Assembly (NCBI GenBank): GCA_022511505.1
Contig: JAFLTK010000245.1
Location: forward strand, 1-15,507
DNA from: Muribaculaceae bacterium
GTDB taxonomy: Bacteria; Bacteroidota; Bacteroidia; Bacteroidales; Muribaculaceae
Direction: 5' to 3'
Length of the DNA: 15,507 nucleotides
A program made the translations under genes and the position numbers. Positions 1 to 6,952 of the stretch are shown piece after piece (the first letter of the stretch is position 1; every line of letters begins with the position of its first letter). The notes beneath the pieces were generated by a model, which made no database searches, was not told the origin of the DNA, and saw only the letters and a program-made list of their open reading frames with translations.

Positions 1-1
1 C

Positions 2-442
2 TGGCGCTCGGCTGCGTTCCCCGTCATCCGCGACCTTATCGTAAACCGCAATGCCTTCGACCAGATTCAGCAGGCCGGCGGCTACGTCTCGTTCAACTGT
101 GGCGGTGCCCCCGACGCCAACGCTACCCCTATCTCCAAGGAAGTAGCCGACGTCGCTATGGACTCGGCAACCTGCATCGGCTGTGGCGCCTGTGTCGCCG
201 CTTGCAAGAACGGCTCGGCAATGCTCTTTGTCAGCGCCAAGGTCAGCCAGTTTGCCCTCCTTCCCCAGGGTCAGGTTGAGCGCGCACGCCGCGCACGCGC
301 CATGGTCGCCAAGATGGACGAACTCGGCTTTGGCAACTGTACCAACACCGGCGCATGCTCGGCAGAGTGTCCCAAGAACATCCCCTTGAGCAACATCGCC
401 CGCCTCAACCGCGAGTACATCAACGCCAAGATCAAAGACTGA
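2..442 (+). CDS. frdB: Fumarate reductase/succinate dehydrogenase iron-sulfur subunit, 3' part
   Basis: C-terminal 146 residues of the iron-sulfur subunit of membrane-bound fumarate reductase (or succinate dehydrogenase), which passes electrons between the membrane quinone subunit and the flavin subunit. The gene begins before the window; the open frame runs from base 2 to a TGA at 440-442. Seven cysteines follow the family pattern: C58, C61, C64 and C68 (numbered from base 2) in CIGCGACVAACK, then C113, C119 and C123 in NCTNTGACSAECPKN. By family knowledge, the first three plus C123 bind the 4Fe-4S cluster and C68/C113/C119 the 3Fe-4S cluster. The N-terminal 2Fe-2S domain lies outside the window. 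It should be the last gene of its operon, since a strong terminator follows within 35 bases. Bacteroidales generally use this complex as fumarate reductase, hence the frdB label; sdhB is an equally valid name. Confidence 0.93.
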   Translation, partial: WRSAAFPVIRDLIVNRNAFDQIQQAGGYVSFNCGGAPDANATPISKEVADVAMDSATCIGCGACVAACKNGSAMLFVSAKVSQFALLPQGQVERARRARAMVAKMDELGFGNCTNTGACSAECPKNIPLSNIARLNREYINAKIKD

Positions 443-474
443 TCTCAACTCCTTTAGGAGTTTGACCTCCCTAT

Positions 475-512
475 AAAGGCGGCTGCCCATCCCGGGCAGT
501 CGCCTTTTGTTT
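475..512 (+). terminator. Rho-independent terminator after frdB
   Basis: A 14-bp stem pairs 475-488 with 494-507 (one G-U pair) around a 5-base loop, and a T-rich tail follows at 505-512. It lies 33 bases after the frdB stop. A smaller hairpin precedes it, aactcc (447-452) with ggagtt (457-462). Confidence 0.9.
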
Positions 513-1088
513 CATATCGTCACGCCGAGCACGCCCATGCTCGTGACGGGAAACTCCAGTTCCTCGAGTTACATCATGATAAATCGCGTTATACCGAGAT
601 AAATCGTTATCCATTGATAACTTTCAATTTGTTATTTCTGCAATCAGAAAATTCCAATAGGCCATGACTTTTAACAATATTTCACAAATAATTAAAGCCT
701 GTAACCAAATAATATTTCTAATTTTGCGATTGTCTTTGGAGTTTACATCAAAGATATTACTGTTATGTGCAGAGGCACGTAAATGATTATTTTTAAAGCG
801 TTTTTGCTTCTATCCTCCATCTAAAATTCGCCAAATTTTAATCTGACGGATAGCGAGTCAAAAGACGCCTGGTATGGTTATTATACCCATCTAATAGACG
901 ACGGCTATGATATTCCACAGGCGTGGGGATGACTTGCCGTGTCAGATTGGGTGTTTGGCGATACCTTGGTGGAGCGGCTGAGCAGAATGTCCCCCCGCTT
1001 TTGTTATACACCAAAAATCGCCCGGGTTTGATATTATTGGGGACAAATATTGAACCAACTTAACATTATGTTTAATTTCAACTTTTTC
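513..1088. other. AT-rich, gene-poor intergenic region
   Basis: About 575 bases with no convincing gene. It starts GC-rich and becomes AT-rich from about 550. It contains two copies of gataaatcg 20 bp apart (578-586, 598-606). A TAATTTTG box at 719-726 fits the Bacteroidetes -7 consensus but has no matching -33 TTG. A short open stretch at 825-932 reads like the end of a real protein (residues such as DAWYGYYTHLIDDGYDIPQ) but has no start codon. A 44-codon ATG frame at 929-1063 resembles nothing I know. The promoter of the lipoprotein genes should be here but could not be placed. Confidence 0.6.
578..606. repeat. Two direct copies of the gataaatcg motif
   Basis: Exact copies of gataaatcg at 578-586 and 598-606, exactly 20 bp apart, separated by cgttata-like sequence. 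The same 9-mer in either orientation, with cgttata/cgttaaa words, recurs near 13031 and 13731-13758. Exact copies therefore cluster in three intergenic spots. Function unknown. Confidence 0.6.
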
Positions 1089-2012
1089 ATGCCTTACCGA
1101 CTATGGCTAAAATTATTGGTCATCCTTTTATGCGGAGGAAGCATCATGACCGGATGTATAACGACTGCCGGCTCTTTAAACGTGAGCGGAATCGGATATC
1201 AAGCTATTAACACCAAACGAGCGCAATTACCTGCTGATAAGAAGGTACCCGCCGGATGTAGCATTCTTGCAACCTATGGTATAGACAAAAATGGCCATTT
1301 ACTTGTATTTGTTAAGAATCTTACCGACGAAATAATGGTTATTGACCAAGAGATGTCTTTCTTTATTGATAGCGATGGCATTTCGACAAGTTATTATGAC
1401 CCAACGGTTCGCACGACTACTAATACGAATTTTGATGCCTCGACGTCCGGATCCTCGGTAAATCTGGGGGCCATAGCCTCGGCGTTTGGCGTTGGGGGGC
1501 CACTCGGGACTCTTCTCGGAGGCGTCAACGTCAGCAATTCTTCCACTGCAGGTTCTTCTTCCTCAAATACTATAACTATCAGAGACGAGAAAAAGGTAAG
1601 AATAGGGCCTCGAGGGGGGGTAGCACTATCTAAGAACTTTAAAATAACTGGAATTGGAATGAATGGTGAAGGATTACCATCAACTATTCCCTACGATTTT
1701 AAGAATTCTCCTATCCGTTTCAGTGTCTGTATTTACTATTCGGTAGATGAAGGTGAAAACTTTGAGAAACTCGTTACCGACTTCTACACAACCACCTATG
1801 CTTATGAGCCAATCGTCAAAGGGAAGAAAGTCAACGACACCCTGCGCCAAATCATGATGGAAAAACCAGACTTACTTTCCCAGCCATGGTATATACTCTA
1901 TTTTAAGAATAATCTTTCATCTGTTACAGGCGATGACTTCTTTATTCCGATGAGTTATCATTCAGATGTTTATGACAATATTGTTCACGGAATGTTGTTT
2001 GACTTTCAATGA
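1089..2012 (+). CDS. Predicted lipoprotein of unknown function
   Basis: I do not recognise the family. With the ATG at 1089 the product is 307 residues. It has a short basic N-terminus, a hydrophobic stretch (about 5-20) and a lipobox-like SIMTGC with the lipidation cysteine at C23, so export and lipid anchoring are likely. Residues about 118-161 are rich in Gly, Ser and Asn with a hydrophobic core (AIASAFGVGG), possibly flexible or membrane-interacting. The rest looks like a mixed beta-rich periplasmic or surface domain. Starts at TTG 1050 or ATG 1068 are in frame but would put an unusual extension before the signal peptide. It is AT-rich compared with flanking genes. The next lipoprotein gene begins 15 bases after its stop, so the two are probably co-transcribed and may work together (inference). 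Confidence 0.75.
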   Translation: MPYRLWLKLLVILLCGGSIMTGCITTAGSLNVSGIGYQAINTKRAQLPADKKVPAGCSILATYGIDKNGHLLVFVKNLTDEIMVIDQEMSFFIDSDGISTSYYDPTVRTTTNTNFDASTSGSSVNLGAIASAFGVGGPLGTLLGGVNVSNSSTAGSSSSNTITIRDEKKVRIGPRGGVALSKNFKITGIGMNGEGLPSTIPYDFKNSPIRFSVCIYYSVDEGENFEKLVTDFYTTTYAYEPIVKGKKVNDTLRQIMMEKPDLLSQPWYILYFKNNLSSVTGDDFFIPMSYHSDVYDNIVHGMLFDFQ

Positions 2013-2027
2013 GAAAGGGAGTAAGTT

Positions 2028-3044
2028 ATGAATTTGATAAAAAGATATTCTATAGTTGCCATTTGTGCTTGTTTAATCGTATCATGCACAACAACCGAGA
2101 AATTTGCAATTTATGGCATTCCCGGGACAGAGATATATTCACCCGAGAAAAAAAGTTTAGGAACGATTTCTTCTAAGGGCAAGCTTGACATAAAAGTGCC
2201 AAGTGATTCTTACTACGGCTACCTATATACCTATGACAACGCCTTAAATGACTACGTTCCTTTTGCGTTAGAAACAAAAACTAAACGTCATAATGGGACA
2301 AAAATATCCTACTATACAGGTATGGGGCTTACTGCTGTGGGAGTGGGCACTACAGTAATTGGCATTATCCCTTTTTTATTAGCATCTGATGACGAAGATG
2401 CCCAACAAACATTTGGTTTTGTCACCGCAGGAGGAGCTGCAGTCGCGGGTGTAGGTGCCGCACTCGGTGGGCCGGCAGGAGGAAGAATGGGACAACTGAG
2501 TTATCAGTATAATTTTGGCTATCAAAAAAAGCAATTCACAAATGCCGATCTCACATTTGAGGCGTATAAGCCACCGGTAAACGAAGTTGCAACCGAGACC
2601 AGACCCAAGCGTTCAAAGGCAGTTACGACACAAGAATCTTCGGACAAATCTACATCCAGTAAATCGTCTCAAAAAACGTCCAAGGCCAGCCGATCAAGAA
2701 AAGACCCTGCCAAGCAGGTTGAGGGTTCTTACATAGGGACCGGGGCACTTATTGTCAATAAAAAGACCGAGGAGAGTATAGACAATATTCTTGTTAAAAT
2801 TACTTTCGTCAAAAATGGTGTTGTGAAAGTTGAGATATTTGAAGATGGAGAGCTTTTCTTTGAATCAGAAGAGTTGTATGATGTAACGACGACAAAGGGC
2901 AGCTCCTACTCGCTTAAACACCAGGCAATTAAGTCGGCAACCATTACGATCGACTCAAAAGGCGCTCTAAAGTACAAAAATCCCAATGTTAACATTGACG
3001 GTGACATTTACACATTTGATATAACCGCAAAATTGCAAGAATAA
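2028..3044 (+). CDS. Predicted lipoprotein with glycine-rich hydrophobic hairpin and C-terminal beta domain
   Basis: 338 residues. The N-terminus is a clear lipoprotein signal: NLIKRYS, a hydrophobic stretch, then LIVSC with C20 as the lipidated residue. Residues 25-90 look like a small beta domain. Two hydrophobic glycine-rich segments follow (about 95-120 and 129-155), separated by an acidic turn (SDDEDAQQ), and resemble a membrane-inserting hairpin. A Ser/Lys/Thr-rich linker spans about 190-230. The C-terminal domain (about 231-338) starts with EGSYIGTGALIV and alternates strands in a pattern like small lipocalin/calycin-type barrels, by impression only. A purine-rich aaagggag lies just before the ATG. 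It is the second gene of a two-gene unit that ends at a strong terminator. Base composition is AT-rich like its partner and unlike the surrounding genes. No function is known to me. Confidence 0.8.
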   Translation: MNLIKRYSIVAICACLIVSCTTTEKFAIYGIPGTEIYSPEKKSLGTISSKGKLDIKVPSDSYYGYLYTYDNALNDYVPFALETKTKRHNGTKISYYTGMGLTAVGVGTTVIGIIPFLLASDDEDAQQTFGFVTAGGAAVAGVGAALGGPAGGRMGQLSYQYNFGYQKKQFTNADLTFEAYKPPVNEVATETRPKRSKAVTTQESSDKSTSSKSSQKTSKASRSRKDPAKQVEGSYIGTGALIVNKKTEESIDNILVKITFVKNGVVKVEIFEDGELFFESEELYDVTTTKGSSYSLKHQAIKSATITIDSKGALKYKNPNVNIDGDIYTFDITAKLQE

Positions 3045-3065
3045 ACAACCTGAACCCCAGTTGAT

Positions 3066-3104
3066 AAAAGGTTGTGTCGCCATAAAGAGCGCCACAACCT
3101 TTTT
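3066..3104 (+). terminator. Rho-independent terminator after lipoprotein pair
   Basis: Arms aaaaggttgtg (3066-3076) and cacaacctttt (3093-3103) pair perfectly over 11 bp. Three further inner G-C pairs (3078-3080 with 3089-3091) follow after one mismatch. A T-run ends the structure. It starts 22 bases after the stop of the second lipoprotein gene. Confidence 0.92.
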
Positions 3105-3144
3105 GTTACTGTGTTGTTGCTCGGAGATCATTGATAGAGGAGAA

Positions 3145-3174
3145 TTGGAGATTAAAATATTTTGTGTATATTTG
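3145..3174 (+). promoter_or_regulatory. Bacteroidetes-type promoter of the SH3b protein gene
   Basis: TATATTTG at 3167-3174 matches the -7 consensus TAnnTTTG. TTG at 3145-3147 is the -33 element, with 19 bases between. Transcription should begin near 3180, about 30 bases before the ATG at 3212. The preceding terminator makes an independent promoter expected here. Confidence 0.75.
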
Positions 3175-3211
3175 TGGCCGAATGTTATAACTATCTTTAT
3201 AATTGCAATCT

Positions 3212-4000
3212 ATGAAAAAGTTATCAGCACTGTTGGCGCTCGCTATGGCGACTGCCGTTTCGTGTCTCGCCACCGACCTTCCTTTCACCGTCAAGGCTCC
3301 GACGTGGACAAAAGTGGCGATAGCCAAGGACCCCGAAGGCTTGAACATCCGCAAATCGCCATCAACATCGGCACCGCGGCTTCTCGTCGACGAGTTAAAG
3401 ATCACCGCCTATGATGTGCCTCTGTTCTTTTATGGATTTTGGTCGTCAAATGCCCCGAAGGGGACTGTCTATGCCCTCAAGTTTACAGGTCCTGACCCCG
3501 TGGTCAGCGAGTCAAACGGATGGCTCGAGATAGAGAACATCGGCCCCAACATGGAAGAAAACGGCTGGGTCAGCGCCCGCTATTGCAACATTGTCACACC
3601 CACGCCCGTCACCAAAGACAACAAGCCGTCAGGCGACAATTTCCTGTGGCTCAGCGATAAAGGTATCGCTACAGGCGACGACGGCGAGTATGCTTTACAA
3701 GGCTACTACAACGAGATGGACGATGAAATCGTGTTTAATCTCGGGCGTCTTGCCGCCGGAAAGGTCGTCTGTCCGTTCTCGCTGTATTGCTCGGTGCTCG
3801 TTGACGATAGTCGCAAGCCGGGACTTGTTAAGGACGGTGACATTTATCAAATTACCATCAATCCCAAGCTGATGAATGACGATGGCTATGACATCAGCCT
3901 GACTCGCTTCCCCGTGGACCTCATTAATGCGATTATCAAAGCCGCCACCGAGTCAAGGATACCCCAAGTGATCTATAACGAACCCGAACCTGCTTATTAA
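3212..4000 (+). CDS. Secreted protein with bacterial SH3-like (SH3b) domain
   Basis: 262 residues from ATG 3212; an in-frame TTG nine bases upstream is less likely. The N-terminus MKKLSALLALAMATAV is a signal peptide. Cleavage after SCLA (about residue 20) is likely; the same cysteine (C18) could instead be lipidated through a weak lipobox (AVSC). Residues about 35-127 resemble a bacterial SH3 domain: GLNIRKSPSTSAP near the start and NGWVSARYC near the end. Such domains often bind peptidoglycan or peptides in the envelope. An insertion around 65-100 (FFYGFWSSNAPKG) is longer than usual. The remainder (about 130-262) contains beta-type segments and no motif I recognise. It is monocistronic by context: own promoter upstream and a separate promoter for the next gene downstream. 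Confidence 0.75.
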   Translation: MKKLSALLALAMATAVSCLATDLPFTVKAPTWTKVAIAKDPEGLNIRKSPSTSAPRLLVDELKITAYDVPLFFYGFWSSNAPKGTVYALKFTGPDPVVSESNGWLEIENIGPNMEENGWVSARYCNIVTPTPVTKDNKPSGDNFLWLSDKGIATGDDGEYALQGYYNEMDDEIVFNLGRLAAGKVVCPFSLYCSVLVDDSRKPGLVKDGDIYQITINPKLMNDDGYDISLTRFPVDLINAIIKAATESRIPQVIYNEPEPAY

Positions 4001-4030
4001 CAAAGTTTCAGCGGAAATTTTCTCTAAAAC

Positions 4031-4062
4031 TTGCAAATTAGCGCAAACTTCGCTAAATTTGC
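4031..4062 (+). promoter_or_regulatory. Promoter of DUF177-rpmF with overlapping dyad
   Basis: TAAATTTG at 4054-4061 fits the -7 consensus and TTG at 4031-4033 the -33 element, 20 bases apart. Transcription would start near 4068, about 22 bases before the GTG. The two elements lie in the arms of an inverted repeat: gcaaattagcg (4033-4043) pairs with cgctaaatttgc (4051-4062) with one bulged base. The dyad could be an operator, or it could serve as a terminator for the gene before it, since gcttttttt follows at 4066-4074. Confidence 0.7.
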
Positions 4063-4089
4063 ACCGCTTTTTTTCAACAAACGACTCTC

Positions 4090-4629
4090 GTGGGAAAGAT
4101 TTCAGAATATAAAATCGCGCTGATGAGCCTGCCCGAGGGTACCCAACAATTTGAGTATCACCTCGATAAAGGTTTCTTTGAGGCCATGGAGAGCGCCGAC
4201 GTGCGTGACGCCGAGTTGACCGTCCGGCTCGAGGTTACGCGTCGTGGTGACATCTATGACATGAGATTTTATATCGAGGGCAATGTCACCGTAGGGTGTG
4301 ACCGCTGTCTTGACGACCTTGTTATGCCGGTTGATGCCGATTATAGCGTGGCCGTCAAATATGGCGACGCCTACAACGACGAGGCCGATGAAGTCATCGA
4401 AATCCCCGCCGGCGAGCGCTACTTTGACATCTCGCGGCTTGTCTATGACACCGTCATGCTCTCGCTGCCGATGACATGCGTTCACCCGGCCGGCGCCTGC
4501 AACCCCGCTATGAGCTCAATCCTTGAGGACCATAGCGCCACGATTGCCGACGGTGACGATGACGCCACCGCCGACACTGAGATTGACCCGCGTTGGAGCG
4601 AGTTGAAAAAACTAACCGATAACAACTAA
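4090..4629 (+). CDS. DUF177 (YceD-type) protein, 23S rRNA accumulation protein family
   Basis: 179 residues from a GTG start. GTG is preferred because SEYKIALMSLPEGTQ belongs to the conserved N-terminal part of Bacteroidales members; the next ATG (4123) would cut it. The family pattern is CxxC (C70, C73 in GCDRCL) followed by a distal pair (C130 and C137, CVHPAGAC), a likely metal site. The YceD/DUF177 family is linked to 23S rRNA and ribosome maturation and is typically encoded just before rpmF, as here with a 16-base gap. The tail (about 145-179) is acidic and low-complexity (DGDDDATADTE). The local promoter at 4031-4061 should drive it together with rpmF. Confidence 0.88.
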   Translation: MGKISEYKIALMSLPEGTQQFEYHLDKGFFEAMESADVRDAELTVRLEVTRRGDIYDMRFYIEGNVTVGCDRCLDDLVMPVDADYSVAVKYGDAYNDEADEVIEIPAGERYFDISRLVYDTVMLSLPMTCVHPAGACNPAMSSILEDHSATIADGDDDATADTEIDPRWSELKKLTDNN

Positions 4630-4645
4630 AGTAAAATAAACAACA

Positions 4646-4831
4646 ATGGCACATCCTAAACGCAAACAGTCAAAGACTCGCACCGCTAAGCGTCGCACCC
4701 ACGACAAAGCTCTCGTTCCCACCCTCGCCATCTGCCCCAACTGCGGCGCTTGGCATGTTTATCACACCGTCTGTGGTGAATGTGGCTACTACCGCGGCAT
4801 GCAGGCCATCGTTAAAGAGGCTGCTATCTAA
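4646..4831 (+). CDS. rpmF: 50S ribosomal protein L32
   Basis: 61 residues, normal length for L32. The basic N-terminus MAHPKRKQSKTRTAKRRTHD is diagnostic. Four cysteines in two pairs (C30/C33 in CPNC, C43/C46 in CGEC) form the zinc ribbon of the C+ type of this protein. Co-transcribed with the DUF177 gene. In many bacteria fabH follows directly; here the next start is 318 bases away. Confidence 0.97.
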   Translation: MAHPKRKQSKTRTAKRRTHDKALVPTLAICPNCGAWHVYHTVCGECGYYRGMQAIVKEAAI

Positions 4832-5149
4832 GAGTACCCCACCAACTTGCGAGCGAGGCAACCACGTCCTCGTTGACATCCCTAAAAATGCGTTGACCCC
4901 TCGCCCCAATCTGCCCTACAACAGCAGACCATGGGCGGCGGGTAATCACGTATAAGTAAAATACACCTCGAGACGCGTCGGCTCGGTGTTCTCTCCCTCT
5001 ATCGACAGCGCAACCTCTCCCGTTCGGCCACGGCCGCTCGCCGGGGGAGTAACGCTTACCGGGCGAGCATCGATGCTCGCGTTGTGTGTGTATATGCCCC
5101 CATCACGTCATTCCCATTAACATCCCAATCCCTACCCACCTTTCCACCT
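4832..5149. other. 318-bp rpmF-fabH spacer with palindromes
   Basis: No gene seen. The first half has no distinct element beyond a weak hairpin (cgagg 4854-4858 with cctcg 4868-4872). The second half is GC-rich and structured. GCTCGCC (5036-5042) pairs with GGCGAGC (5062-5068); the latter is also the left half of a perfect 18-bp palindrome at 5063-5080. A small hairpin gtaa/ttac (5049-5059) lies in the first loop. No TAnnTTTG box was found ahead of fabH, so it may be transcribed from the rpmF promoter through this region or from an unrecognised promoter. Confidence 0.6.
5063..5080. repeat. Perfect 18-bp palindrome upstream of fabH
   Basis: gcgagcatcgatgctcgc is a perfect palindrome centred between 5071 and 5072, ending 69 bases before the fabH ATG. 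It could be an operator or a leader hairpin. Its left half can alternatively pair with 5036-5042. Confidence 0.75.
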
Positions 5150-6130
5150 ATGATAAATGCCCGAATATCGGGAGTAGCATCCTATCTCCCCGACGATATT
5201 CTTGACAACGAGATGTTGTCAAAGATGGTCGACACCAACGACGAGTGGATTACAACCCGCGTCGGTATCAAAGAGCGTCGCATCCTCAACAAGCCCGGCG
5301 AGGGCTCATCCTACCTTGGCGAACAGGCCGTCAAACGCCTGCTGGAGTCAACCGGCACTAAGCCCGAAGATGTCGACCTGCTTATTTGCGCCACTTCCAA
5401 TCCCGACTATCGTTTCCCCTCAACCGGCTCTGTAATCTCCTACCGTTGTGGCCTCAGTGGCTATGCCTACGACATTCAGGCCGCATGCGCCGGCTTCCTC
5501 GTTGCCTTGCAGGATGCCGCTGCCTACGTCCGCTCGGGAATTTACAAAAAGGTTGTTGTCGTTGCCGCCGAGAAAATGTCGTCAATGGTCAACTATCAGG
5601 ACCGCTCGACCTGCGCCCTCTTTGGCGACGGCGCCGCCGCCATGCTCGTTGAGCCGACCGAGAAAGAAGTGGGTATCATCGACGGAGTGTTCCACGTTGA
5701 CGGTGTCGGTCGCGACCACTTGCTGATGCCCGCCGGCGGCTCGGTTCTCCCCACCACCGTCGAGACCGTCCGGGCCGGTCAGAATTTCCTCTTCCAGGAT
5801 GGCCGCACCGTCTACAAGCACGCTGTCACCGACATGCTTGAGTCGACCCTCGACATCGCAAAGCGCAACAACCTGACAATGGAGTCGATTGACTACCTCA
5901 TTCCCCATCAGGCCAATTTGCGCATCATCGAGGCCGTAGCCTCGCGCGCCGGCATCGACCATGACAAGGTGCTCGTCAACATTGAGAAAGTCGGCAACAC
6001 CTCGGCCGCCTCAATCCCCCTGTGCATCGACCAGTATCGCGACACCCTCAAGCCCGGCGACCGCCTCATCCTGACCGCCTTCGGCGCCGGCTTCACCTGG
6101 GGCGCCATGTATGTCATCTGGGACCTCTAA
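5150..6130 (+). CDS. fabH: Beta-ketoacyl-ACP synthase III
   Basis: 326 residues from ATG 5150; an upstream GTG at 5084 would add a non-family leader, so the ATG is chosen. It condenses an acyl-CoA (acetyl-CoA or branched primers) with malonyl-ACP to start fatty-acid synthesis in the cytosol. The catalytic triad is visible: Cys113 in AACAGF, His253 in PHQANLRII, Asn283 in VGNTSAAS, matching Cys112/His244/Asn274 of the E. coli enzyme. The N-terminal half carries NDEWITTRVGIKERR and the C-terminus ends with the glycine-rich FGAGFTWGAMYV typical of FabH. It follows rpmF as is common in bacteria. The next gene is a DJ-1 protein with its own promoter rather than era. Confidence 0.97.
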   Translation: MINARISGVASYLPDDILDNEMLSKMVDTNDEWITTRVGIKERRILNKPGEGSSYLGEQAVKRLLESTGTKPEDVDLLICATSNPDYRFPSTGSVISYRCGLSGYAYDIQAACAGFLVALQDAAAYVRSGIYKKVVVVAAEKMSSMVNYQDRSTCALFGDGAAAMLVEPTEKEVGIIDGVFHVDGVGRDHLLMPAGGSVLPTTVETVRAGQNFLFQDGRTVYKHAVTDMLESTLDIAKRNNLTMESIDYLIPHQANLRIIEAVASRAGIDHDKVLVNIEKVGNTSAASIPLCIDQYRDTLKPGDRLILTAFGAGFTWGAMYVIWDL

Positions 6131-6156
6131 TTTCCCTTCTGACACCAACCCTATCA

Positions 6157-6193
6157 CAGCGCTGACGACGGCCACCGTGCCTCGCCGGCGCTG
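6157..6193 (+). terminator. Possible weak terminator after fabH
   Basis: cagcgc (6157-6162) pairs with gcgctg (6188-6193), with an inner CGGC/GCCG pairing (6169-6172 with 6184-6187). Only a short T-rich tail (attcttt) follows. It lies in the right place, between fabH and the next promoter, but the structure is interrupted. Confidence 0.35.
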
Positions 6194-6253
6194 ATTCTTT
6201 AGGCAGGTTTGTCCATGGGTGATAAAACATTATGTTTATTCCGGGGAATTTTA

Positions 6254-6261
6254 TATCTTTG
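6254..6261 (+). promoter_or_regulatory. Promoter -7 box of the DJ-1 family gene
   Basis: TATCTTTG matches TAnnTTTG. A -33 TTG at the usual distance is not clear. Transcription would start near 6268, giving a leader of about 60 bases to the ATG at 6327. Confidence 0.55.
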
Positions 6262-6326
6262 CAGAAAGAACTATTTGCCGTCGATAGGTGTTTAAACGAA
6301 TCGATTAATAGATAAATCTGATAGAC

Positions 6327-6896
6327 ATGAAACGTAACTATGTTTTTCTTGCCAAGGGCTTTGAGGAACTCGAGGCTGTGACGATTATCGACCTGTTGCG
6401 TCGCGCGGGTCTGTGTGTAGAACTCATTTCGGCTGTTGAAGGCACCCTCGAGGTTCCCGGCGCTCACGGTATCGTGGTCAAGGCCGAGAAATCGCTCGAC
6501 GAGGTCGACGCTGCCGAGGCCGACTGGCTGTTGCTTCCCGGTGGCTTTGACGGGACGACCAACCTTGCGGCCAGCGAGAAGGTCAGCACCCTGTTGAAGA
6601 ACCACGCCGCTGCCGGCGGCAATATCGGCGCTATCTGTGCCGCTCCCGCCATCGTGTTGGCTCCGCTGGGATTGCTGAAGGGCCGCGAGGCGACTTGCTA
6701 CCCCGGCCTCGAGGACAAGTGTGTCGAAGGTGGCGCCAAGATGGTCAACATCCCCGTTGTGACCGACCGCAATCTCATCACCGGCAACGGCCCCGCCGCA
6801 GCTATCGAGTTTGCCGCGGCCGTCATCGCCCACGCCCTTAACGTCAACGTGGCCCGCGAAGTTACCGAAGGCCTCCTCTACAACCGCGACTATTGA
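6327..6896 (+). CDS. DJ-1/PfpI family protein (YajL/ThiJ type)
   Basis: 189 residues, standard length for the DJ-1 branch. The N-terminal motif AKGFEELEAVTIIDLLRR holds the conserved glutamate (E14 region). The nucleophile elbow GAICAAPAIVL carries Cys104, equivalent to Cys106 of human DJ-1. GNGPAAAIEFA near residue 150-160 is the usual late motif. Members are cytosolic homodimers credited with oxidative-stress protection, chaperone activity or glyoxalase/deglycase-type repair; which applies here cannot be told from sequence. It is transcribed alone, with its own -7 box upstream and a terminator hairpin downstream facing the convergent HAD gene. Confidence 0.92.
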   Translation: MKRNYVFLAKGFEELEAVTIIDLLRRAGLCVELISAVEGTLEVPGAHGIVVKAEKSLDEVDAAEADWLLLPGGFDGTTNLAASEKVSTLLKNHAAAGGNIGAICAAPAIVLAPLGLLKGREATCYPGLEDKCVEGGAKMVNIPVVTDRNLITGNGPAAAIEFAAAVIAHALNVNVAREVTEGLLYNRDY

Positions 6897-6921
6897 TTGC
6901 AGAAGACCCCCAAAATACGGT

Positions 6922-6952
6922 GCGGGCGCGAGAAATCGCGCTCGCTCTGTTT
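6922..6952. terminator. Hairpin terminator between convergent genes
   Basis: A 10-bp GC-rich stem pairs 6922-6931 with 6936-6945 (one G-U) around a GAAA tetraloop, and a modest T-rich tail (tctgttta) follows. It starts 25 bases after the DJ-1 stop and 5 bases before the end of the opposing HAD gene. The minus-strand tail (gtatttt) is also T-rich, so it may act for both. Confidence 0.7.

Noticed and set aside
929..1063. 44-codon ATG frame before the first lipoprotein
   Set aside because: No family resemblance, no convincing ribosome site, and it overlaps the possible upstream starts of the lipoprotein gene.
3106..3405. Minus-strand frame opposite the SH3b gene start
   Set aside because: It overlaps the terminator, promoter and signal peptide of the plus-strand gene and shows no protein features.
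3882..3899. Similarity between gatggctatgacat in the SH3b gene and the relic at 825-932 (both read DDGYDI)
   Set aside because: Only six residues match and the flanks do not align, so common origin is not supported.
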